Positions 28,464-36,962 are shown, numbered from the stretch's first letter. The stretch: 64,000 nucleotides of DNA from Paenibacillus spiritus (GCF_008710135.1 NZ_VYKK01000028.1:62001-126000), one strand, 5' to 3'. Notes: generated by a model not told the origin, from the letters alone. Translations and numbers: made by a program.

Positions 28464-30973
28464 TCCTTCCCCACTCGTCTCTTTAAACAAGCTTGATGGA
28501 TGTGGAATCCTGCTGTTCCATCCAGATGGTTCAGAATTCCTTCATATGCCTGCTTCTGCTCAAGCCTGTCGTGCTGTGAAACCGATAAATAATCCAAGAA
28601 GAACTCCATCCGTTTTAGCTTACCATCTTCCGCGCAGCAATAGGGAAGCCCTCCCTCTTCTTTACCAAAAGAGAGCTCAATTGCATGACCAGCAAGTGAA
28701 GAAACATCATTGTTTTCAAACCGGCAGGGGATAACCACAACCTCATCGGTCACGATATCATAGACAACCAGGCTGTTATTATATGCGGATAGCGCCGCTA
28801 TTTTTCGATCACTCACTCTTTTTGCAAAAAAGTAATGATTCGGATAATCATATAAAGCCGATTGACGACTGCCTTCCGTATAAGGCAACTCCCACTCCAC
28901 CTTGCTCATTTGACCGGTAGCAGTATTAATTTTAATGATCATATTTGCAGTTCGCGGAAATGCCAGTAAATAATCGCCGCAGTAGACCAGACCACTAAAG
29001 AGATGGTTATTTCCCTCAAATCCTTCAGGATAGGCGCTATACTCTCGGGTCTCTCCCGTCGCTTCATTCCATTTAATTAAAGACTTACCTTCATATGGAA
29101 TTATCCAGAATGCTTCGCCATCATACTCTATACCAAAGTAGGTATAAGTGTCGGATCCAACGGTATGGATCGTCATATTGAAAGTGCTAAGATTAAAGGC
29201 CAGCACCTGATTGGATGTCATACAAGGAATAAACAAAGTTTCTCCAACAAGACACGTTCCCTTGCCCCATTTCATTTCAGTCTCATCAGACTTATTACAA
29301 GGAATAGGATGCTCGGTGAATAGCCCGTTTGAATTCATAGATAGGATTCCCGGATAAGTAACCGGCTTCAAAAATATCTGATTTCCGTAGGAAATAATCT
29401 CGTCAAAATTATGCCGTTCCCGGGCATTATCCAGTCGATAGTTAGCCCTTGACCGATCTCCCAGATGATACTGAACGATTTGCTTGGCATTAAACGGGCT
29501 GATTATTAATTGATCTCCGGCTTTATATACACTGACAAAGGGATATAGCCCGGCGCCTCTTTCTACCATATGTTCCACTACAGTGATCCTGCCGTCTCTC
29601 AAGTCTATCTGGCACAAAGCTTGATATAATCCGTCTACGAACCATAACTTATCTTCTTCCGCGAAAAAGTCCACGAACTGGGCAGCTCTTTTTTCTTCCT
29701 CTAACAGGAGAGGTACTTCAATGTTGGCATATGTTATAAAGGTGGGTTTACCGGTTATTCCGAACATATGAACAATAGAAGACGAGCCTTCCCCGATATA
29801 CGCATCCGAAATTGCTATCGAAGCCTCCACATTGGGTGTTGTATCCAGAATGCCTAGGTTCTTTTCTAAGAACATAGTTTCAATTTTCGTGTACGTTTCG
29901 GCCAATTCGGGACGCATGCTCTGGAGAGTAGACTTGGATAGGGGATGCGGTCGCCATAAGAGTACAAGATCATCACGGCCAGCGAAACCTTGCATTGTAT
30001 AAAGAATCTTACTCAGCGCCTTCTCTCCAAACTCCAAAAGACTGGATATACTAGTGTTATAGAATACGACTTTTCTTGAGCCGATTCGTTCCTTCCATTC
30101 ATGCGGAATGGGAGGCGGACTAGCCTCGTAACGGAGAATCTGGTCCGCTTTGGGTGAACCTAGGGGCAAAAGCTTGGCACGAATTACCGGGTCCGTAAAA
30201 CTATTCATGGCCTGTTCGGATTGTACAATAATATAATCCACATGCTGATAGGAGGGCAGGTTAAGCTGGGCCTCTGGAAAACTCCCGCCCGTAAAGAAAT
30301 AGGGAATATAAACAAGCAAGTCAGTATACGATTTCAATTCATGCGAATAGTAGGGAGGATAAACAGTTGTGATGAAGTTATGCCCATCATAAGGGTTACT
30401 GATATAGATAATATCAGGACGGTGTTCTGCTAGATTATATTCTAGATAATGGGTAATTGTGACCTCCTCTGGGAATAAATCTCCTTCATAATAGAATTGA
30501 GCCAGGCTTCCGTCCGGATTCCGGTCATAATACGGAATGGGTATAACCCGACAAATACAAGAGGGATCCTTCTCTGCGGCTCTCCAGACACTCTCCATAG
30601 CATCCCACATAGATGCTTTGTACGGAAGGAAAACAATCTCGTAATGCAGAGGTTCTTGCTCAATGTGCTGCTGCAGATTTTGAACCTGCCAAGTTATCTG
30701 CTTCAACAGATCAGGCAGCGCCCTTTCATTGTGCTGCTTCTGTTCCCAGAGCTGGTGGAGACTTTCTTCCATTTGAATCAATATCGGTCTATATGTTTCT
30801 GCCTGTTCTTTAGTTAATTGACTGCTCAAACTATCTCTAACGGCATCGACTACATAAAGACAATCCTCCAGAACAACTCGCGCATTTTGAAGATCAGCCG
30901 CTTTGATATAATCTAGGCCTTCCATGAACGTCACCCATATTTGTATGAGTTGGCTCTTTATACTTTTTCTCAA
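28460..30973 (-). CDS. TagF-like glycerophosphotransferase domain fused to a beta-propeller
   Basis: First gene of the operon, 837 residues from a TTG start with AGGGGA 5 bases upstream. Residues 1-108 are helical. Residues about 110-460 resemble the CDP-glycerol glycerophosphotransferase fold: RPHPLS (341-346) and SDAYIGEGSSSIVH with TGKPTFITY (389-415), the region that binds CDP-glycerol in TagB/TagF. Residues about 460-800 are repeats such as VSVYKAGDQLIISPFN and LVYCGDYLLAFPRTANMIIKIN, reading as a six- or seven-bladed propeller. It lacks the membrane-binding basic tail of teichoic-acid enzymes. I know of no characterised protein with this fusion. Confidence 0.72.
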   Translation of the reverse strand: MRKSIKSQLIQIWVTFMEGLDYIKAADLQNARVVLEDCLYVVDAVRDSLSSQLTKEQAETYRPILIQMEESLHQLWEQKQHNERALPDLLKQITWQVQNLQQHIEQEPLHYEIVFLPYKASMWDAMESVWRAAEKDPSCICRVIPIPYYDRNPDGSLAQFYYEGDLFPEEVTITHYLEYNLAEHRPDIIYISNPYDGHNFITTVYPPYYSHELKSYTDLLVYIPYFFTGGSFPEAQLNLPSYQHVDYIIVQSEQAMNSFTDPVIRAKLLPLGSPKADQILRYEASPPPIPHEWKERIGSRKVVFYNTSISSLLEFGEKALSKILYTMQGFAGRDDLVLLWRPHPLSKSTLQSMRPELAETYTKIETMFLEKNLGILDTTPNVEASIAISDAYIGEGSSSIVHMFGITGKPTFITYANIEVPLLLEEEKRAAQFVDFFAEEDKLWFVDGLYQALCQIDLRDGRITVVEHMVERGAGLYPFVSVYKAGDQLIISPFNAKQIVQYHLGDRSRANYRLDNARERHNFDEIISYGNQIFLKPVTYPGILSMNSNGLFTEHPIPCNKSDETEMKWGKGTCLVGETLFIPCMTSNQVLAFNLSTFNMTIHTVGSDTYTYFGIEYDGEAFWIIPYEGKSLIKWNEATGETREYSAYPEGFEGNNHLFSGLVYCGDYLLAFPRTANMIIKINTATGQMSKVEWELPYTEGSRQSALYDYPNHYFFAKRVSDRKIAALSAYNNSLVVYDIVTDEVVVIPCRFENNDVSSLAGHAIELSFGKEEGGLPYCCAEDGKLKRMEFFLDYLSVSQHDRLEQKQAYEGILNHLDGTAGFHIHQACLKRRVGKE

Positions 30974-31035
30974 AGATATCCCCTACTTAGTGTTAATTTT
31001 AAATTCAGTATATCAGAATAATATAATGCATATAG

Positions 31036-31085
31036 CAAAAAAGAAACCTGACGTCTAAGGGCTCACGAAGCCTTTATCCGTCAGG
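31036..31085 (-). terminator. Intrinsic terminator of the fliD-fliS-fliT operon
   Basis: Outer arms CCTGACG (31079-31085) and CGTCAGG (31047-31053) enclose a second AAAGGCT/AGCCCTT stem, then TTTCTTTTTT. It isolates the flagellar operon from the glycan operon that starts at 30973. Confidence 0.85.
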
Positions 31086-31098
31086 TAGATACCCGCCT

Positions 31099-31434
31099 TT
31101 ATTTCCGCCGGTCCAACATCATGCTGTCCGGCGCATAGGAGAATTCATAGGCCGTGCGCTGCCGTTTGGACTGATTGCGCTGGAGCAGCCACTGCGAGGC
31201 TTCCGCAGCCAATTCCCGCATCCGGCTGCTGATCAGGTTGTCATAGGCCAGCAGTTCTCTTAGTTTCTCTTCCTCTTCGGAATTCGGCAGCCGCTGTTCA
31301 AAAGACGCCGTTAATTCCTGAGCGATCTCTTCGCGCTGCTCCACGAAGGAAGCCATCTCTTCGTATCCTGCCCGGGAGAGCGTTCCAAGCAGATTCAGAG
31401 TTAATTCTTCCAGTCTATCGACACGATTAGCCAT
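31099..31434 (-). CDS. fliT: FliT-like flagellar chaperone
   Basis: A 111-residue, almost wholly helical protein (RVDRLEELTLNLLGTL, EEEEKLRELLAYDNLI). Position after fliS and size match FliT, the export chaperone for the cap protein FliD. FliT sequences diverge strongly, so the call rests mainly on synteny. It overlaps fliS by 8 bases. Confidence 0.75.
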   Translation of the reverse strand: MANRVDRLEELTLNLLGTLSRAGYEEMASFVEQREEIAQELTASFEQRLPNSEEEEKLRELLAYDNLISSRMRELAAEASQWLLQRNQSKRQRTAYEFSYAPDSMMLDRRK

Positions 31435-31816
31435 GGTGCTGTTCCTGCATCATCGATTGCTTGGAAGCTTCCATCCAGGTTGTCCGCAGCTCGGTCAAAT
31501 AACCCAGCGCTTCTTCGGCCGGAGCAATCTCCTTCTTGATGTTGGCCTGAATCAGCAAATGCTTGATGTACTCGTAAAGGCTGTACAAACTTTTGGAAAT
31601 TTCATACCCCGGATTCAAAGAGGTCATCAGTTCACTGAGAATGGCTTGTGCTTTTACGAGATTCTGATTCGTTTTGATAATATTGGATTCATTGAGGCCT
31701 TCAACGCCGGCTCTGGTAAATCGAATCGCTCCATCGAAAAGCATAATCAGCAATTGTGACGGCGTGGAGGTATTTACCGACGACTGCCGGTATTTTTCAT
31801 ATGGAGAAGTTACCAT
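31427..31816 (-). CDS. fliS: Flagellar export chaperone FliS
   Basis: FliS binds the C-terminus of newly made flagellin and keeps it unpolymerised until export. The family signature YEKYRQSSVNTSTPSQLLIM is near the N-terminus, and the helical bundle continues to residue 129. The start is the ATG at 31816 with AGAGGGTG 9 bases upstream; the GTG at 31826-31828 lies inside that ribosome site. In B. subtilis FliS also helps release FliW, linking flagellin level to CsrA; fliW and csrA are nearby here. Confidence 0.93.
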   Translation of the reverse strand: MVTSPYEKYRQSSVNTSTPSQLLIMLFDGAIRFTRAGVEGLNESNIIKTNQNLVKAQAILSELMTSLNPGYEISKSLYSLYEYIKHLLIQANIKKEIAPAEEALGYLTELRTTWMEASKQSMMQEQHHG

Positions 31817-31848
31817 TGTTGTTTTCACCCTCTAAGTTATGCTCAATC

Positions 31849-33357
31849 TCAGCCCGAAATAAAGCTGGATAAACTGCTGGACTGTGAATTGTATTTATTC
31901 ATTGCGGATTCCATGGCGGTAAACTGCTTGTAGTACTGCGTTTCCATATCCGTCAATCGGTCGGTCAGTGTGTCAATGCGGGAGTTATAGTCTTTGAGCA
32001 TCCGCCCCATGACGCTCTCGGTCTTGTAGGTGGTTGTCAAATCCGTCGTAAACTTGGACGTCCCCGCCTTCGCGGCGATATTATCCAGAGCTTTATCCAC
32101 CGCTGTCGACAATTGAGTAAAGATACCGCCCTTCACACTTCCCGCCGTTCCCTGGAACAGATCGGTCACCTTCTGCGGGTTGGCCGTCAGCGCTTCTTTG
32201 AGTTTAGACTCATTGAGGTACAGCTTTCCGCCTTCATAGTACTGGCCGGTCGTTATGCCGAGGTCGCTCAGACCGCCCATCTGATTGGAGACAACCGCTC
32301 TAAGATTGGAAATGGCCGTCTTGAGAATATCGTCATTCTTGAGGAGGCCGCTCTTGGCCTTGGACTCCCATAACGTAATATCGGCTTCTTTCATGGCCGA
32401 TTTTTGTTCATCTGTAAGCGGGGCAAAATCCCGGTATTTCGCTTCTTCGACTTTGGTCGTCATGGAGCTGACCAGCGAATTATAGGTCTCGACAAAGGAT
32501 TTAATGGTCTCTACCGCTTTGTCTGTGTTGGTAGTCAGGCTGATGGTCGAAGGCACCGCCGTTCCCGTCGCCGCCTTCGACTCTTGCAGCAGCGTCAGCT
32601 GGACGCCGTTGACCAGCAGCGAGTTAGAGGAAGGCGTATAGGTCACTCCGTTTTCGTTGGCGCCCTGCTTGCTGGATTTGATAACGACCTCTGCGTTCTG
32701 GGCGTCCTTAAAGGTGGAGAGATTCAACAGACTCTTCAGAGAGCTGTCCATTTGATTGGCTTGAAGATAGGTGTTGGAGCCGTCCAGGGTGGAAGTCAGA
32801 GAAAGCTTGCCGCTTATTTCGTCGAAGCTGGCTCTCACCTTGGTATCACTGCCATTGATTTTGTTAATGAATGTGGAGAGAGTATCGGTGCCGCTGATTC
32901 CAATCTCCACGTTGTTAATCGTAACTTTGCTTGGAAGGGTGACCGTTCCGCTATGCGCAAGGTCAGAGAGCAGGGTGGCACCGGTAGCCTTCTTGCCAGT
33001 GGAACTGCTCATAAGCGCATCCGATTCGGCGCTGGAACGCGTCGCCAGCTTGTTCACCGTTACGGTCATGTCGACATTCGTGGCGCTGGCGGAGGCCTCC
33101 GCCTTCACTGCTGTCGTATTGCCGGTGACGGCGGCTTGCTGGGTGTTCATTTGGGAGGTCTTGTTCCAGTTGGACAGCTTGTTCATCTTGAAGTCTACCA
33201 GCTTGCTGTTAATCTCCCGGTAGCTGTCCCGTGTCCATTCCAGCAGAGTCTTAGACTGATTGAGCTTGGTCAGCGGCTGCCGTTTGGCAGTCATGAGCTC
33301 TTTGACAATACTGTCGATGTCCATGCCTGAAGATAATCCGTTAATACGCATAGTCAT
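31849..33357 (-). CDS. fliD: Flagellar filament cap protein FliD
   Basis: Forms the pentameric cap that folds flagellin at the filament tip. The 502 residues show the N-terminal RINGLSSGMDIDSIVKELM, a Thr/Ser/Lys-rich exposed centre and a C-terminal coiled coil (NSRIDTLTDRLTDMETQYYKQF). No cysteine is visible. A GAAGGAG lies 14 bases before the ATG, a long spacing. It lies between flaG and fliS, as expected for this operon. Confidence 0.94.
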   Translation of the reverse strand: MTMRINGLSSGMDIDSIVKELMTAKRQPLTKLNQSKTLLEWTRDSYREINSKLVDFKMNKLSNWNKTSQMNTQQAAVTGNTTAVKAEASASATNVDMTVTVNKLATRSSAESDALMSSSTGKKATGATLLSDLAHSGTVTLPSKVTINNVEIGISGTDTLSTFINKINGSDTKVRASFDEISGKLSLTSTLDGSNTYLQANQMDSSLKSLLNLSTFKDAQNAEVVIKSSKQGANENGVTYTPSSNSLLVNGVQLTLLQESKAATGTAVPSTISLTTNTDKAVETIKSFVETYNSLVSSMTTKVEEAKYRDFAPLTDEQKSAMKEADITLWESKAKSGLLKNDDILKTAISNLRAVVSNQMGGLSDLGITTGQYYEGGKLYLNESKLKEALTANPQKVTDLFQGTAGSVKGGIFTQLSTAVDKALDNIAAKAGTSKFTTDLTTTYKTESVMGRMLKDYNSRIDTLTDRLTDMETQYYKQFTAMESAMNKYNSQSSSLSSFISG

Positions 33358-33378
33358 GTCTGAGTCTTCAACTCCTTC

Positions 33379-33768
33379 CTAGACACGTTCATCAATGAGA
33401 ATTCCGGCGATTTCCATCATCTTGGCAACCAGATCGAGTGTCTTCTCCGGGGGCACTTCCCGGATAAGTTCACCGGTATCTTTATTAAGCACCTTCACCA
33501 TAAGTTCGTGCGTCTTCTCATGAATGCTGATCTCCAGAGTCGTAGATGGGCCCTCCAGCGCCTTGACCGCTTTATCAATAGCCTTGATCAGCTGTTCTTC
33601 CCCGATCGGCACCTTGACGCCTTGACGTTCGGCTTGGTTTAATTCGAGGTTGGTGTTGATCTGATCGGCTCTTGAATCTGCATTCCCTCCCTTGAACCCC
33701 AGCTCGCTTGAAACCACTGATTTAATAGGACTGACGGGATGCGCGGACAAGGAGAATTGAACATCCAT
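33379..33768 (-). CDS. flaG: FlaG family flagellar protein
   Basis: A 129-residue protein with the conserved FlaG C-terminal domain (LEISIHEKTHELMVKVLNKD and GELIREVPPEKTLDLVAKM). FlaG affects filament length or structure in several bacteria; its mechanism is unclear. The ATG at 33768 stands 7 bases after GGAGGT; a frame extension to 33804 has no site. It is the first gene of flaG-fliD-fliS-fliT. Confidence 0.88.
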   Translation of the reverse strand: MDVQFSLSAHPVSPIKSVVSSELGFKGGNADSRADQINTNLELNQAERQGVKVPIGEEQLIKAIDKAVKALEGPSTTLEISIHEKTHELMVKVLNKDTGELIREVPPEKTLDLVAKMMEIAGILIDERV

Positions 33769-33806
33769 CTGCTTTACCTCCGAAATCAAACTGATTGATA
33801 ACACCT

Positions 33807-33814
33807 ATATCGGA
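33807..33814 (-). promoter_or_regulatory. Possible sigma-D -10 of flaG operon
   Basis: TCCGATAT on the minus strand matches the sigma-D -10 GCCGATAT at 7 of 8 bases, 39 bases before flaG. The -35 (consensus TAAA) is not clear at the proper distance, so this is a half-site call. Confidence 0.45.
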
Positions 33815-33850
33815 AAACAACCGCTTTTTGTGAAGAAATCGGCTGCGATT

Positions 33851-35734
33851 TTATAGAGTCAGCTTCCACTGCGAGAGAGGAAAGCGCTCGTGAATCTCCT
33901 GCCAGACAATGCGCATGCCTTCAAAGGTGCGGCGGCTCTCATAGAGACCGTACAATCTTTCCAGCGAACGGTAGACCGGCTTCTGCTCTTTCAGCTTGGC
34001 GTACAGCACTTCGGCATCGTCCCAGTAGCCCAGCTTGCAGCAGAGATCACCCAGAGGCTCCAGCACTCGAGGTTCATCGGGGTGATTCTCATAGAGCTTC
34101 ACCAACAGATCAAACGCAGCCTTGTCTTGACCGTAGTCCAGCAAAATATCGGCCAGCCGGCACTGCACCTCGCGCTTACTCTGCTCCAACTGCCGGGATA
34201 CCGCCCCGAAAGCTTCGTTCTCCCGAAGCACCAGCAGCCGTTCCGATACCGTTACTAGGAGTTCTTCCACCAAGCTCGTCATTTGCTTCGGGTCCAAGGT
34301 TCCCTCCCCGATCCACTTGTACAGCAGTTTGGCTTCGCGCTGGCTGGCATTCAGGCGAGGGACAGCCGCCTTCATCAGTTCGGCATCCCCGCGAAGATAG
34401 GCGAGCAGAGCCAAATCTGCTCCCACTTCGTTGGGAAAAGCATCCCCGCTCTCCTGCCACTCGGCATACGCAGCGTCATACTGCCGGTCATAGAGCTTGG
34501 AAATCATCCGGATATGCGGCTGAGCCGTAATCTGATAGGCCTTCAGAATTTCTTCCATTAAAGGGTGGCGCTGTGCATAGAGAACATCCAGCAGCGTCTG
34601 AAGCTGCTCGACCGTCCGTACTGCCGAGAACTGTCCGATCGTCTCCAGAACATTCGGTGCGGGGATCTGCGCTTTCAGCGTAATTTCAAAATAAAGACGA
34701 AGCGCCTGGACATAGCCGCTCTTTACCTGAAGCGCCTGAAGGACCTGTTCAAATCCTTCGGACCATTTCCGCTGGTTCCGGTAAATCTCCGCCAGGGAGA
34801 CCCGCGCTTTGTAGCTTCCCGCTCCTTCAGTCACCGTGCTTCCCCGGTCGCCCATCTTCAGGCAGGCCTCATAGGCGGCCACTGCATCTTTCAAATATCC
34901 CGCCTTCTTATATAAGAGAGCCTGGACATAACGCATATCCGTCTCATCCGGATACAGATTGACGGCGTCCTTAAGGATGTTCAATCCCTCTTCATTTCTC
35001 CCTAGCTCTCCCAGGCACAGAGACAGTTTGGTAATCAGTTCAGGCAAGTAAATGCGGCCGGCGCTTAAGGGATACGCTTCCTTGTAACACTGAATTGCTC
35101 TGGAGTAATCCTCCAGCGCCATATAGCTCTTGCCCATATTGAACAGGTTGTACCCGTCTTTATGAGCACGCACCGCTTTCTTCATAAGGTCCAGGTTCCG
35201 CCGAATTTTGTCCTTCTCCTGCATGGCTTCATCCAGATAACCGCTGTGGTGAATCAGAATCCGAGCAGATTCTCCGCCCGTCAGTTGTGGATGATCCAGC
35301 AGATTCAAATGCTCATGCAGATGGTTCTCATATTTTAACTCCGGGCGGTTGGCGAACAGCCGCACGGCCCGGTGCGTCGAACTCTCTCCCCCGGACAGAT
35401 AACTCTTGATCGGGAGAAGATAGAAGTCCAGGCCGGACGCCAGCTCAGCCTGCAGGTCGGACTCGGGATCCAGATATTCATCGGCATCCAGAACCAGAAT
35501 ATAGTCCTTCGTTGCCTGACGGATCGAGTGGTTCCGGGCATCCGAGAAGTTGTCGGTCCAGGCAAAGGGATAGATTTTATCGGTATAGCGTCGGGCGATG
35601 GTCAAGGTTTCGTCAGTAGATCCGGTATCGACAATAATGATCTCGTCCACAACGTGCTTGACGCTGTCGAGGCAGCGTTCCAGCACTTGTTGTTCATTCT
35701 TCACAATCATGCATAAAGCTATAGAGGCATTCAT
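33851..35734 (-). CDS. Family 2 glycosyltransferase with TPR repeats, probable flagellin modifier
   Basis: A 627-residue protein. Residues 1-230 are a GT-A domain of the SunS-like type (ALCMIVKNEQQVLERCLDS, DTGSTDE at 36-42, DADE at 83-86, then an EN-HLHEHL segment). Residues about 195-320 and the C-terminal third carry tetratricopeptide-like helices (NLFNMGKSYMALEDYSRAIQCY; LLDYGQDKAAFDLLVKLYE). GT-TPR proteins beside hag in related bacteria attach the first sugar to serine or threonine of flagellin. It lies between hag and flaG and has its own sigma-D promoter, which supports that role strongly. Confidence 0.85.
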   Translation of the reverse strand: MNASIALCMIVKNEQQVLERCLDSVKHVVDEIIIVDTGSTDETLTIARRYTDKIYPFAWTDNFSDARNHSIRQATKDYILVLDADEYLDPESDLQAELASGLDFYLLPIKSYLSGGESSTHRAVRLFANRPELKYENHLHEHLNLLDHPQLTGGESARILIHHSGYLDEAMQEKDKIRRNLDLMKKAVRAHKDGYNLFNMGKSYMALEDYSRAIQCYKEAYPLSAGRIYLPELITKLSLCLGELGRNEEGLNILKDAVNLYPDETDMRYVQALLYKKAGYLKDAVAAYEACLKMGDRGSTVTEGAGSYKARVSLAEIYRNQRKWSEGFEQVLQALQVKSGYVQALRLYFEITLKAQIPAPNVLETIGQFSAVRTVEQLQTLLDVLYAQRHPLMEEILKAYQITAQPHIRMISKLYDRQYDAAYAEWQESGDAFPNEVGADLALLAYLRGDAELMKAAVPRLNASQREAKLLYKWIGEGTLDPKQMTSLVEELLVTVSERLLVLRENEAFGAVSRQLEQSKREVQCRLADILLDYGQDKAAFDLLVKLYENHPDEPRVLEPLGDLCCKLGYWDDAEVLYAKLKEQKPVYRSLERLYGLYESRRTFEGMRIVWQEIHERFPLSQWKLTL

Positions 35735-35769
35735 AAGGCGAGTCTCCTCTGGTAATTAGGATACCTCTT

Positions 35770-35796
35770 ATATCGGCAAATCTTCGGTTTTCCTTA
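35770..35796 (-). promoter_or_regulatory. Sigma-D promoter of the GT-TPR gene
   Basis: TAAG (35793-35796), a 15-base spacer and a perfect GCCGATAT (35770-35777) lie 36 bases before the ATG. The consensus I use is TAAA-N15-GCCGATAT. Confidence 0.8.
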
Positions 35797-35831
35797 GGTT
35801 CCGGCTGTCTTTAAACGGCTGCAGGAGCGCA

Positions 35832-35871
35832 TAAAAAAAGAATTGCCCGGACCGGATCGGTCGGGCAATTC
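35832..35871 (-). terminator. Intrinsic terminator after hag
   Basis: Long GAATTGCCCG/CGGGCAATTC stem with an inner CCG-CGG section, followed by seven T on the minus strand. It is a strong terminator suited to an abundant transcript. Confidence 0.93.
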
Positions 35872-35912
35872 TCTTCCATTCATCGCGGATCAGCTTAAAG
35901 CCTGCTAATCGA

Positions 35913-36812
35913 TTAACGCAGGAGTTGTAGTACGCCCTGCGGCTGTTGGTTAGCCTGAGCCAGCATCGCTTGCGCAGCCTGAGCCAGAATGTTGTTCTTG
36001 GTCTGGGACATCATTTCCTTCGCCATGTCTACGTCGCGAATACGGGATTCAGCGGCAGTCAGGTTCTCGGAAGAAGTGTTCAGGTTGTTGATGGTGTGTT
36101 CCAGACGGTTCTGGTAAGCGCCCAGCTTAGCGCGCTCGGTCGATACCGTTTCAATTGCCTTATTAATCGTATCGATTGCAGCATTGGCTGCAGATTGAGT
36201 CGAGATGCTGATTCCATTATCTGCCTTGGCTGGATTTCCGGCAGATGCTGCGGCATTGCTTGCAGAAGAAGCGCCCGTTACACCCAGCGTCTTGGCGTCC
36301 ATCGCATTGATCGTCAGCGAGATGTTCTGGTCTTTGTTGGCGCCGATGTGGAAGCTCAGGTTAGCTGCGCTGGTTACGCCGGATGCGCTGTTCGCCGAAC
36401 CGTCCAGCAGCTTCTTGGTGTTGAATTCTGTCGTATTGGAAATACGAGTGATTTCCTTCGCCAGTTCGTCCACTTCTTTTTGCAGGGACTCGCGGTCCTT
36501 GTTGGTGTTCGTGTCGTTCGAGGATTGAACGGCCAGTTCACGCATACGCTGCAGAATGGAGTGCGTTTCGTTCAGTGCGCCTTCAGCCGTCTGGATCAGC
36601 GAGATGCCGTCCTGCGAGTTCTTGGCTGCCATGTCGAGACCGCGGATCTGGCCGCGCATTTTCTCGGAAATCGCCAGGCCGGCTGCGTCGTCGCCCGCAC
36701 GGTTGATGCGAAGACCCGAAGACAGCTTCTCGATCGACTTGTTGGTGTTCGCTGTGTTTACTGCCAGTTGGCGATGAGTGTTCAGCGCCGCTACGTTGTG
36801 GTTGATAATCAT
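35913..36812 (-). CDS. hag: Flagellin
   Basis: Filament subunit of 299 residues. The N-terminal D0/D1 region (MIINHNVAALNTHRQL, IEKLSSGLRINRAGDDAAGLAISE) and C-terminal D1/D0 region (NRLEHTINNLNTSSENLTAAESRIRD, ending QGVLQLLR) are conserved. The centre (about 155-215) is rich in Ala, Ser, Asn and Thr and is the likely surface-exposed, glycosylated part. No cysteine occurs. GGGAGGAA lies 7 bases before the ATG; the open frame to 36863 is leader sequence. It is a single-gene transcript with a sigma-D promoter, CsrA sites and a strong terminator. Confidence 0.97.
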   Translation of the reverse strand: MIINHNVAALNTHRQLAVNTANTNKSIEKLSSGLRINRAGDDAAGLAISEKMRGQIRGLDMAAKNSQDGISLIQTAEGALNETHSILQRMRELAVQSSNDTNTNKDRESLQKEVDELAKEITRISNTTEFNTKKLLDGSANSASGVTSAANLSFHIGANKDQNISLTINAMDAKTLGVTGASSASNAAASAGNPAKADNGISISTQSAANAAIDTINKAIETVSTERAKLGAYQNRLEHTINNLNTSSENLTAAESRIRDVDMAKEMMSQTKNNILAQAAQAMLAQANQQPQGVLQLLR

Positions 36813-36819
36813 TTTATAT

Positions 36820-36856
36820 TTCCTCCCTGAGATCGTTAAGTTCCACATCCATGTGG
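36820..36856 (-). promoter_or_regulatory. CsrA-binding sites in the hag leader
   Basis: The minus strand has CCACATGGATGTGG (36843-36856), a small hairpin exposing GGA within ACA-N-GGATGT, which is close to the CsrA consensus. The second GGA-containing site overlaps the hag ribosome site (36820-36829). Two such sites are how CsrA represses hag in B. subtilis, and csrA and fliW lie directly upstream here. Confidence 0.72.
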
Positions 36857-36908
36857 TAAGCACCCTGCCGGTAAAGTCGGCCGCCCCCCTGCCGGGTGCC
36901 TAATACAT

Positions 36909-36935
36909 ATATCGACTCGTATGAGGAGGTTGTTA
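36909..36935 (-). promoter_or_regulatory. Sigma-D promoter of hag
   Basis: TAAC (36932-36935), 15 bases, then GTCGATAT (36909-36916) on the minus strand. Each element departs from consensus by one base. The predicted leader is about 90 bases and includes a GCACCC/GGGTGC hairpin as well as the CsrA site. Confidence 0.75.
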
Positions 36936-36962
36936 ATACCAAACGTAAAAAAAATGAAGAAT

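Noticed and set aside
11438-30973. Capsule, lipopolysaccharide-like or teichoic acid export locus
   Set aside because: No Wzx, Wzy, TagGH, priming transferase or signal-peptide protein is encoded, so a lipid-linked exported polymer cannot be supported from this operon alone.
30974-31005. Sigma-D-like TAAA-N14-GGGGATAT before the first gene of the glycan operon
   Set aside because: The -10 would lie 4-5 bases from the start codon and coincides with its ribosome site, so transcription would begin inside the gene.
31020-31040. Conventional promoter for the 14-gene operon
   Set aside because: TATACT and A/T-rich sequence are present but no -35 lies at a suitable distance, so I do not call it.
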